DNA of 64,000 nt. It comes from Heterorhizobium halophytocola. Its GTDB lineage: Bacteria; Pseudomonadota; Alphaproteobacteria; Rhizobiales; Rhizobiaceae. Location of the stretch: contig NZ_JAGGJU010000009.1 of the NCBI RefSeq assembly GCF_017873095.1, positions 1 to 64,000 of the forward strand, read 5' to 3'. Below are positions 28,093 through 36,111 of the stretch, one piece after another (position 1 is the first letter of the stretch; each line of letters begins with the position of its first letter). A model generated the notes under the pieces. The model ran no database searches. It was not told where the DNA came from and saw only the letters and a list, made by a program, of their open reading frames with translations. Made by a program: the position numbers and the translations under genes.

Positions 28093-30684
28093 ATGTCGGT
28101 AGAACGAATTGAACGGTCGCGGACACTTATCGTGTCCCGCGATGTGGTCTCCTGTGCGAGGCAGGACCACGACATGGAACAGGGCGCGGCACCGGTCGGT
28201 GGGCGGGCGGCCCTCGGCGTCTTGCGACGCCTGAGACGCGGATGCCTGGTCGGCAGCGCGCTGGCTCTCGTGCCGGTCTCGGCTTTTGCCCAGATCGGCC
28301 TTCCGTTTCTCAACGATCCACGCGCCTTTTCCTCGGCCGAGATGATCGGCTTCTCGATCGTTGTCGGGCTGTTTTCGGCAAGCCTGCTTTCGGCCCTCTG
28401 GCTGGTGCGGCAGAAGAGCAATATCGAAGCCGAGGGCGAAGAGATGCGCTCGGTCCTGGCCGACGCACAGCAGCGCATCTCGCGTTACGAGGCGTTGATC
28501 GCCGACAAGAACCGCCGGATCGTCGTCTGGGAAGGGCACAGCGGCAAGGCCGATATCCTCGGCCAGCTGCCGGCGGAGACCGGTGCCCCGACGAGTGACC
28601 GGGATTTCCTGGCCTTTGGCCGCTGGCTCAAATCCAATTCGGCCATCGATCTGGAGCGCGCGCTGGAATCGCTGCGCGTCGATGCCCGCAGCTTCGACAT
28701 CGTGGTCGAGACGCAGCGCGGCGAAATTCTCGAAGTCCAGGGCCGCGTTTCCGGCGGCCGCGCCTTTGCCCGCTTCGTCGCCCTCAACAATCTGCGCGCC
28801 GATCTCGCCGAGCTGAAGATCGAAAAGAACCGGCTGATGTCGTCGATCAGCGCGTTCGAAGCGCTGTTGAACTCCATCGAGCAGCCGGTCTGGCGGCGCG
28901 ACGCAGACGGCAAGCTGATCTGGGTCAACCATGCCTATGGAGAGGCTGTGGAAGCCCTGTCGCCGGAACAGGCGACGGGTGAGCAGCGCGAAATCCTCGG
29001 CACCGTCGACCGCGCAACCATCAAGGCACGCGCCACCGATGTTTCGCCCTATCACGGCACCGTTTCTACCGTGATCCATGGCAATCGCGCCTTTCTCGAT
29101 GTCGTCGATGCCAAGAGCGCCGATGGCTCCTGCGGCATGGCGCTCGATGTCAGCCAGATCGAGGCTGTGCGCGAGGAGCTGTCGCGAACCCTGAAGAGCC
29201 ACGCAGACACGCTGGATCACCTGGCGACACCGGTCGCGATCTTCGATGGCGCCCGGCATCTGCAGTTCTACAATCAGGCCTTCGCCCAGCTCTGGGAACT
29301 CGACACACCCTTCCTCGAAAGCCATCCGGACAACAGCCAGCTGCTCGATCGTTTGCGCTCGGAAAAGAAGCTGCCCGAGCAGCTGAACTGGCGGACCTGG
29401 AAAGAGCAGGCGCTGGCGGTCTATCGCTCGCTCGATACCCACACGGACCTCTGGCACCTGCCCAACGGCCAGATCCTCAGGGTCATCATGTCGGCGCATC
29501 CCCAGGGCGGCGCCACCTGGGTATTCGAAAACATGACCGAACAGGTCGATCTGGAAACCCGCTACAACACGCTGTTGCGCGTGCAGGGCGAAACCATCGA
29601 TCACCTGTCGGAAGGCGTCGCCGTGTTCGGTCCCGATGGCCGACTGAAGCTGTCGAACCCCGCCTTCAGGGCTCTCTGGGGCATCACAGAGGAAGTCGCC
29701 AAGCCCGGCGCCCATATCCAGGCGATCGAATCGGCCTGCTCCGCCTCCTATGACAAGACGGACGGCTGGAAGACCTTCGGCCGGATGATCACCAGTTTCG
29801 ACGACGAACGCCCGTCGCTGCAGGGGACGATGGAGCTCTATTCCGGCCTCGTGCTCGACTACGCCGTGATCCCGCTGTCCAACGCCCAGACCATGCTGAC
29901 CTTCGTCAACATGACCGACAGCGTGCGCGCCGAACGGGCGCTGACGGAAAAGAACGAGGCGCTGCAAAAGGCCGACGAGCTGAAGAACGATTTCGTCCAG
30001 CACGTCTCCTACGAACTGCGCTCGCCGCTCACCAACATCATCGGCTTTACCGACCTGCTGAAGACGCCTGCGATCGGCCCGGTCAACGAGCGTCAGGCCC
30101 AGTATATCGATCACATCTCGACCTCGTCGGCCGTGCTGCTGACGATCGTCAACGACATCCTGGATCTTGCAACCGTCGACGCCGGTATCATGCACCTCAA
30201 CCACGAGGACATCGATCTCGACGACCTCTTGGACGACGTGTCGCTGCAGATGACCGACCGCCTGCAGGAGGGCAATGTCACCCTCGACATCTCCTCGCCG
30301 GCCCGCCTCGGCCATCTTGTCGCCGACCAGCAGCGGCTGAAGCAGATCCTCATCAAGATCCTCACCAATGCGGTCAATTTCGCGCCCGACGGGACAGCCG
30401 TCGAGCTGAAATGCTGGCGCGAGGGTGTCGATTTCGTCTTCACCGTGGCCGATCACGGCTGCGGTATCCCCGACGAACAGCTGGCCAGCGTCTTCGAACG
30501 CTTCTCGTCGAATCCCAGGGGCGGCAAGCGCAGCGGCGCCGGTCTCGGCCTGTCGATCGTGAAGAGCTTTGTCGGCCTGCACAACGGCGATGTGACGATC
30601 GACAGCAAGACCGGTGAAGGCACGCTGGTCACCTGCCGCATTCCATCGGCTGTGGAAACGCCGAGCATCGCCGCTGCCGAATGA
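28093..30684 (+). CDS. divL: DivL-like cell-cycle kinase with Tyr at the phospho-site
   Basis: 863 residues: two N-terminal hydrophobic segments (about 53-72 and 87-105), a coiled region, three PAS-like domains starting near residues 250, 370 and 500, then a histidine-kinase core. At the phospho-accepting position the sequence is HVSYELRSPLTN: Tyr640 replaces the canonical His, as in Caulobacter DivL. The ATPase domain is intact (DHGCGIP, GAGLGLSIVKSF). In Caulobacter DivL acts through CckA to control CtrA in a DivK-dependent way. Overlaps the next gene by four bases. The start is the first ATG of the frame. Confidence 0.92.
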   Translation: MSVERIERSRTLIVSRDVVSCARQDHDMEQGAAPVGGRAALGVLRRLRRGCLVGSALALVPVSAFAQIGLPFLNDPRAFSSAEMIGFSIVVGLFSASLLSALWLVRQKSNIEAEGEEMRSVLADAQQRISRYEALIADKNRRIVVWEGHSGKADILGQLPAETGAPTSDRDFLAFGRWLKSNSAIDLERALESLRVDARSFDIVVETQRGEILEVQGRVSGGRAFARFVALNNLRADLAELKIEKNRLMSSISAFEALLNSIEQPVWRRDADGKLIWVNHAYGEAVEALSPEQATGEQREILGTVDRATIKARATDVSPYHGTVSTVIHGNRAFLDVVDAKSADGSCGMALDVSQIEAVREELSRTLKSHADTLDHLATPVAIFDGARHLQFYNQAFAQLWELDTPFLESHPDNSQLLDRLRSEKKLPEQLNWRTWKEQALAVYRSLDTHTDLWHLPNGQILRVIMSAHPQGGATWVFENMTEQVDLETRYNTLLRVQGETIDHLSEGVAVFGPDGRLKLSNPAFRALWGITEEVAKPGAHIQAIESACSASYDKTDGWKTFGRMITSFDDERPSLQGTMELYSGLVLDYAVIPLSNAQTMLTFVNMTDSVRAERALTEKNEALQKADELKNDFVQHVSYELRSPLTNIIGFTDLLKTPAIGPVNERQAQYIDHISTSSAVLLTIVNDILDLATVDAGIMHLNHEDIDLDDLLDDVSLQMTDRLQEGNVTLDISSPARLGHLVADQQRLKQILIKILTNAVNFAPDGTAVELKCWREGVDFVFTVADHGCGIPDEQLASVFERFSSNPRGGKRSGAGLGLSIVKSFVGLHNGDVTIDSKTGEGTLVTCRIPSAVETPSIAAAE

Positions 30685-32204
30685 GCGACGCTGCCACCTC
30701 GCTCAGCCTCTATCTCGAAGATGACGCCGCCACCGCGCGCTTCGGCGAGGATCTGGCGCTTGCGCTGAAACCCGGTGACTGCGTCACGCTGAGCGGCGAT
30801 CTCGGCGCCGGCAAATCGACGCTCGCGCGGGCGCTGATCCGCGCCGTTGCCGACGATCCCGGGCTCGAGGTGCCGAGCCCGACCTTTACCCTCGTGCAGG
30901 TTTACGATCTGCGCCTGCCGATCGCCCATTTCGATCTCTACCGGCTGGGCCATGCCTCCGAACTCGACGAACTCGGGCTCGAGGAGATCCTCGACGGCGG
31001 CATCGCCCTGATCGAATGGCCGGAACGCGCGGTCGATGATCTGCCGGCCGAACGGCTGGCACTCGCCTTCGGTTTCGAAGGTCCGGGCCGCCGCATCGAG
31101 ATATCCGGCCCGGCCGCCAGGCTGGCCCGGCTCGAGCGTGTATTGGCCATCCGCCGGTTTCTCGACGATCACGGCTATGCAGGCGCCGCCCGCCGGTTTC
31201 TGATCGGCGACGCCTCGACCAGGGCCTATGAACGGATCCACACCGTGGATGGCCGGTCGCTTGTCCTGATGGATGCCCCTCGCCGGCCGAACGGGCCGCC
31301 GATCAGGGACGGTAAGCCCTATTCGCAGCTCGTGCATCTGGCCGAGGATGTGGCGCCCTTCGTGGCGGTCGACAATCTGCTCGGCGCGCAGGGTTTTGCC
31401 GTGCCTGCAATCCACGCCGCCGACCTCGAGGCCGGCCTGCTGGTTCTCGAGGATCTCGGTCAGGAGGGCGTGCTCGACGCCGATGGCGATCCGGTCGCCG
31501 AGCGTTATGAGGCGGCCGTCGAATGTCTGGCGGAGATGCATGGACGGACATTCGATCCTCAGGTGACGCTCGCCACGGGCCATGTCCACACCGTCCCGCC
31601 GTTCGACCGTGCCGCGCTGACCTTCGAGACAAGCCTTCTGCTCGACTGGTATCTGCCGTGGAGACGCGATGGCGCCTTGGCGACCGATAGCGAGCAGCAG
31701 GACTATGCGGATATCTGGAACGCCCTTTACGACGAGCTGCAGGGCGCCGAACAGGGCCTGCTGCTGCGCGACTTTCATTCGCCCAACATCATCTGGCGTC
31801 CGCAAGAAGCCGGCATCCGCCGCATCGGCCTGATCGATTTCCAGGACGCGCTGATCGGCCCCCTCGCCTATGACGTGGTCTCGATCGTCCAGGACGCGCG
31901 CGTGACGATCCCCTCGCCGCTCGCCGACCGGCTGATGCAGCGCTATCTCGCGTTGCGGGCGGAACAGGGCGATTTCGACTGTGAGAACTTCCTCAAGGCC
32001 TGGCACATCATGGCGGCACAGCGCGCCTGCAAGCTGAACGGGCTCTGGGTGCGGTTGCTCCGGCGCGACGGCAAGCCCAACTATATGAAGCACATGCCCC
32101 GCACACTGTGGTATCTCTCCACGGCGCTCTCCCATCCTGCCCTCGCCCCCTTGCGCGATTGGTGCGCAAAGGCTGGAATCGGCGCGACCGAATCAACGCG
32201 ATAA
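30681..32204 (+). CDS. fusion of TsaE with an AmgK-like sugar kinase
   Basis: 507 residues in two domains. Residues about 1-150 are TsaE, the ATPase needed for the t6A37 tRNA modification (P-loop SGDLGAGKSTLARAL, PSPTFTLVQVY). Residues about 160-507 are an aminoglycoside-phosphotransferase-fold kinase with LLLRDFHSPNII (catalytic Asp) and LIDFQDALIGPLAYD (metal site), resembling AmgK, the anomeric MurNAc/GlcNAc kinase of cell-wall recycling. The nucleotidyltransferase directly downstream looks like its partner MurU. TsaE is normally a separate protein of about 150 residues, so this is a fusion seen in Alphaproteobacteria. Overlaps divL by ATGA. Confidence 0.9.
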   Translation: MSDAATSLSLYLEDDAATARFGEDLALALKPGDCVTLSGDLGAGKSTLARALIRAVADDPGLEVPSPTFTLVQVYDLRLPIAHFDLYRLGHASELDELGLEEILDGGIALIEWPERAVDDLPAERLALAFGFEGPGRRIEISGPAARLARLERVLAIRRFLDDHGYAGAARRFLIGDASTRAYERIHTVDGRSLVLMDAPRRPNGPPIRDGKPYSQLVHLAEDVAPFVAVDNLLGAQGFAVPAIHAADLEAGLLVLEDLGQEGVLDADGDPVAERYEAAVECLAEMHGRTFDPQVTLATGHVHTVPPFDRAALTFETSLLLDWYLPWRRDGALATDSEQQDYADIWNALYDELQGAEQGLLLRDFHSPNIIWRPQEAGIRRIGLIDFQDALIGPLAYDVVSIVQDARVTIPSPLADRLMQRYLALRAEQGDFDCENFLKAWHIMAAQRACKLNGLWVRLLRRDGKPNYMKHMPRTLWYLSTALSHPALAPLRDWCAKAGIGATESTR

Positions 32205-32210
32205 AGGCGA

Positions 32211-32936
32211 ATGGCCATCACCGAAGCAATGGTGCTCGCAGCCGGGCTCGGCACCCGCATGCGTCCGCTCACCGACACGACGCCGAAACCGCTTATCAAG
32301 GTCGCCGGCAAGCCGCTGATCGACTATGCGCTGGATCACCTGAAGGAGGCCGGGGTCACGAGGGCCGCCGTCAACGTGCATCACCATGCCGACCAGATGC
32401 TTACGCATCTTGACAACTATCCCGGCATGGAGATCGTCATTTCGGACGAGCGCGACGGCCTGCTCAACAGCGGCGGCGGCCTGGTCAAGGGCCTTGGCTG
32501 TCTTGGCCGTGATCCGGTCTTCGTGATGAATGCCGATCTCTTCTGGATCGAGGAAGGGACACCTTCCAATCTCCGGCGTCTGGCCGAATTCTTCGATCCC
32601 GCGACGATGGATATGGCGATGCTGTGCATCGATCTGGACCGCACCACCGGGCACAACGGCAAGCGCGATTTCTCGCTCGGTCCCGACGGGACGCTGCGCC
32701 GCTACCAGGAAGGCGATCCGAGCCCGGTCGTCTATGCCGGCGCCATCCTAATGCGGCCTGACGTGATGGACGACTCACCGGACGGCGCCTTCAATTTCAA
32801 TGCCTATTTCGACAAGGCGATCGGCGCCGGACGGCTCTTCGGCCTGATGATGACCGGCCACTGGATTACCGTCGGCACGCCCGAGGCGATCGGCGACGCC
32901 GAGCGACGCATCGCCCTCGAAACCAGCGAGGCCTGA
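32211..32936 (+). CDS. murU: sugar nucleotidyltransferase, MurU-like
   Basis: 241 residues. N-terminal LAAGLGTRMRPLTDTTPKPL is the NTP-transferase signature, and FVMNADLFW carries the metal-binding Asp. Next to the AmgK-like kinase this points to N-acetylmuramate-1-phosphate uridylyltransferase, which with AmgK returns recycled MurNAc to UDP-MurNAc without de novo synthesis. A mannose-1-phosphate guanylyltransferase-type activity cannot be excluded from sequence alone. It starts 6 bases after the fusion gene. Confidence 0.82.
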   Translation: MAITEAMVLAAGLGTRMRPLTDTTPKPLIKVAGKPLIDYALDHLKEAGVTRAAVNVHHHADQMLTHLDNYPGMEIVISDERDGLLNSGGGLVKGLGCLGRDPVFVMNADLFWIEEGTPSNLRRLAEFFDPATMDMAMLCIDLDRTTGHNGKRDFSLGPDGTLRRYQEGDPSPVVYAGAILMRPDVMDDSPDGAFNFNAYFDKAIGAGRLFGLMMTGHWITVGTPEAIGDAERRIALETSEA

Positions 32937-32940
32937 GCGG

Positions 32941-35900
32941 ATGGAGCGGCGGGACAATGCAAGGGTCTGGACCATCCCGCCGGGCGTCGGCTTTTTGCGG
33001 GCGCTGGCGGCAGCACTGACCGAAGGCCGGCTCGCGCCCGGTTTCCGCTATGACCCCGCCAAGCCGCTGGACCTTGCCCGCGCCACGATCTTCGTTCCGA
33101 CACGCCGTGCGGCCCGTGAACTGCGCTCCGAATTCGTCGATATCCTGGGCGGACGCTCGGCCATCCTGCCGGTGATCAAGCCCCTCGGGGAAACCGAGGA
33201 CGATGACGGCTATTTCGACACCGATACGCCGGCCCTCCTCGATCTCGCCCCCCCGATCAACGGCACCGCGCGTCTGATCGAACTCGGCCGACTGATCCTG
33301 GCCTGGCGCAACCAGCTGCCGAGCATCGTCCGCGAAATCCATTCCGACACGCCGCTCGTCGCGCCCGCCAGTCCGGCCGACGCCATCTGGCTGGCCCGCG
33401 CCTTGGTGGAGCTGATCGATGCGGTCGAAACCGAAGAGCGCGACTGGAGCCAGCTGAAGCAGATCCAGGTCGGCAATGTCGCGAGCTGGTGGCAGCTGAC
33501 GCTCGACTTCCTGGAGATCGCCAGTGCCTTCTGGCCCGCACGCCTCGCCGAACTCAATCGCTCCGCGCCTGCGCGTCATCGCAATGCCCTGCTGAAGGCC
33601 GAGGCCCGGCGCATCGCCAGCCGTACCGATGGCGATCCGACAGCCCCGGTGATCGTTGCCGGGTCGACCGGTTCGATCCCGGCAGCGGCCGAGCTGATCG
33701 CGGCCATTGCCGGCCTGGAAAACGGCGTTGTCGTCCTGCCGGGCCTCGACCAGACCATGCCGGAGGAACACTGGCATCAGGCCGGTGCCGTGCTTGCCGA
33801 AGGCATCTCCACCGACCCCGCCAGCCGCAGTCATCCGCAATACGGGCTCTACCGGCTTGTCGAGCGTCTCGGCGTCAAACGCCACGACGTACTGCCGCTG
33901 GAGGAATCCCCCGCCGATCTCGCAGACCGCGCGGAGGTTCTGTCTCGCGCCATGGCGCCAGCGGCGGCAACGGACGGCTGGATTGCCTGGCGCGACGAAT
34001 TCGGGCCCGAGCGGATCGAGTCGGGCTTTGCCGATGTCGGCCTGATCGAGGCCGCCAACGAGCGTGAAGAGGCAACAGCCATCGCGGTCGCCCTTCGGCT
34101 GGCGCTTGAGGAGCCCGGCCGCCACGGCGAGAGCCGGGTCGCCGTTCTCAGCCCGGATCGCGAGCTCGCCAAAAGAGTGCGCGCCGAGCTTGCACGCTTC
34201 GGCATCGATGCCGATGATTCGGCCGGCACGCCGCTCTCGGCCACGCCGCAGGGCACGCTGCTGCAGCTTCTGCTCGAAGCGGCGCTGCGGCCTGGCGACC
34301 CGGTTTCGGTCACCGCGCTCTTGAAGCATCCCCTCACCCGGTTCGGCCTGTCGCAGGAGCAGTATCGCTCCGCCGCCGAGGCGCTGGAGCTTCTGGCCCT
34401 GCGCGGCGGCGTGCGCGAGGTCCATCTCGGCACGCTGGACGAACTGCTCGCCCGCAGCCTGGAGGCGCAGGCCGAAAGCCATCACGCCCCCATTTGGCGC
34501 GCGCGCCTCGATGAAGACGCGGTCACGGCTGCCCGGGATCTGGCGATCGCTATCCGCGACAGTGTCGAAATCCTCCACGATGCCGCCGGCAAGCAGCTTG
34601 CGATCCGCGAATGGGCCGAGCTCAGCGGCCGGGTGCTGGAATCGGTCGCCGCAGACGACACCGGTAATCTTGCCGGTCTCTGGTCCAACGCGGCGGGCGA
34701 AAAGCTGGCCTCGCTGCTGGAGCAGATCGTCGGTACCGAGGGCGCGCTCGAAGCCGATGGCCCGCAATGGATCGACCTCGTCGTCGCCTTTACCGCCGGC
34801 GAAGCAGTCAAGCCCCGCGCCATGCGCCATCCCCGCGTGTTCATCTTCGGCACGCTGGAGGCCCGGCTGCAATCGATGGACATGCTCGTGCTTGGCGGCC
34901 TCAACGAGGGTTCCTGGCCGGGGCAGACCAAGAACAATCCCTTCCTGTCGCGGATGATGAAGACGGAGATCGGGCTGGAGCCGCCGGAACAGCAGATCGG
35001 CCAGCTTGCCCACGACTTCCAGATGGCAAGCGGTACGCGCAGGCTGATCTTCACCCGGTCCATGCGCCAGGGCGGCGCACCGACGGTCGCCTCCCGCTGG
35101 CTGCAGCGGCTTGTCGCGCTCGGCGGTCCGCAGTTCTACGATGGCCTGAAGACGCGTGGCGAGCAGTACCGCGCCTATGCCCGGCTCTTGGATACCGGCG
35201 ACAATCAGCCGTCCTCCCCGCGCCCTGCCCCCAAACCGGATGCCGCCTTGCAGCCGAAGAAATATTCCTTCAGCGAGGTTGGGCGCCTGCGCCGCGATCC
35301 CTATTCGATATATGCGCGCCGCATCCTGCGGCTCGATCCGCTGGCCCCGTTCAATGCCGAGCCGGGCCCCGCCGAGCGCGGCACGCTCTACCACGCGATT
35401 GTCGATCGCTTCGTGCGCGAAAGCGTGAGCACGCTCGGGCCCGGCAGCGACGCGGCGGTCGACCGGATCATCGCCGAAGCCTTCGCGGAAGAACAGCTTC
35501 CGCTGCATATCGAGGTGATCTGGCGCCATCGCTTCCGCGATATCGCCCGCCAACTGATGGCCTGGGAGACGTCTCGCGCCGACGGGCTGGTCCGCAGCCT
35601 GACGGAGGTGCGCGGCGGCTATGAGATCGCCGATGCCGGCATTCGGCTCAGCGGTGTGGCCGACAGGATCGACATCAAGCCCGGCGGCTTTGCCGATATC
35701 ATCGACTACAAGACCGGCTCCAATCCAAGCATGGCACAGGCCCGCAGCCTGCTCGATCCGCAATTGCCGCTCGAAGCCGCAGCCCTTGCCGCCGGCGCTT
35801 TTGGCGATGTCGGGGCGCTGAGGCCCGAACATCTGATCTATGTGCGCCTGCGCCCCGGCGAACGCTTCCTCTCGGAACAGGTGAACAACGAACTGACCGG

Positions 35901-36111
35901 CAAGGGCGACAATGCCAAGTCGTCCGTCGATCTCGCACAGGATTCGATTGCCCAGCTGATCCGCTTCGTCAACCTGCTGTCTACAGGCGAGCGCGGCTTT
36001 GCCTCGCGGCTGGTCCCCTTCATGCAGGCCGATTTCTCCGGCGACTACGATCATCTGGCGCGGGTGGCCGAATGGTCGACGGCCGAAGCCGAGGAGGCCG
36101 GCGATGCGTGA
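32941..36111 (+). CDS. addB: AddB subunit of the AddAB helicase-nuclease (alpha type)
   Basis: 1056 residues, the alphaproteobacterial AddB type. The N-terminal helicase-like region has no usable Walker A (it reads TIFVPTRRAARELR), so no ATPase is expected. The C-terminal PD-(D/E)XK nuclease is intact: LSGVADRID and IIDYKTGSNPS. I found no cysteine anywhere in the chain, so the four-Cys iron-sulphur cluster of Bacillus AddB is absent. With AddA it resects double-strand breaks for RecA loading. It starts 4 bases after murU and overlaps addA by 8. Confidence 0.93.
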   Translation: MERRDNARVWTIPPGVGFLRALAAALTEGRLAPGFRYDPAKPLDLARATIFVPTRRAARELRSEFVDILGGRSAILPVIKPLGETEDDDGYFDTDTPALLDLAPPINGTARLIELGRLILAWRNQLPSIVREIHSDTPLVAPASPADAIWLARALVELIDAVETEERDWSQLKQIQVGNVASWWQLTLDFLEIASAFWPARLAELNRSAPARHRNALLKAEARRIASRTDGDPTAPVIVAGSTGSIPAAAELIAAIAGLENGVVVLPGLDQTMPEEHWHQAGAVLAEGISTDPASRSHPQYGLYRLVERLGVKRHDVLPLEESPADLADRAEVLSRAMAPAAATDGWIAWRDEFGPERIESGFADVGLIEAANEREEATAIAVALRLALEEPGRHGESRVAVLSPDRELAKRVRAELARFGIDADDSAGTPLSATPQGTLLQLLLEAALRPGDPVSVTALLKHPLTRFGLSQEQYRSAAEALELLALRGGVREVHLGTLDELLARSLEAQAESHHAPIWRARLDEDAVTAARDLAIAIRDSVEILHDAAGKQLAIREWAELSGRVLESVAADDTGNLAGLWSNAAGEKLASLLEQIVGTEGALEADGPQWIDLVVAFTAGEAVKPRAMRHPRVFIFGTLEARLQSMDMLVLGGLNEGSWPGQTKNNPFLSRMMKTEIGLEPPEQQIGQLAHDFQMASGTRRLIFTRSMRQGGAPTVASRWLQRLVALGGPQFYDGLKTRGEQYRAYARLLDTGDNQPSSPRPAPKPDAALQPKKYSFSEVGRLRRDPYSIYARRILRLDPLAPFNAEPGPAERGTLYHAIVDRFVRESVSTLGPGSDAAVDRIIAEAFAEEQLPLHIEVIWRHRFRDIARQLMAWETSRADGLVRSLTEVRGGYEIADAGIRLSGVADRIDIKPGGFADIIDYKTGSNPSMAQARSLLDPQLPLEAAALAAGAFGDVGALRPEHLIYVRLRPGERFLSEQVNNELTGKGDNAKSSVDLAQDSIAQLIRFVNLLSTGERGFASRLVPFMQADFSGDYDHLARVAEWSTAEAEEAGDA

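Noticed and set aside
26614..30582. 1322-codon open frame on the minus strand, antisense to ahcY and divL
   Set aside because: It mirrors two well-identified genes and has low-complexity Gln/Arg/Asp-rich translation with no recognised domain. Long antisense frames are expected in GC-rich DNA with strong third-position bias.
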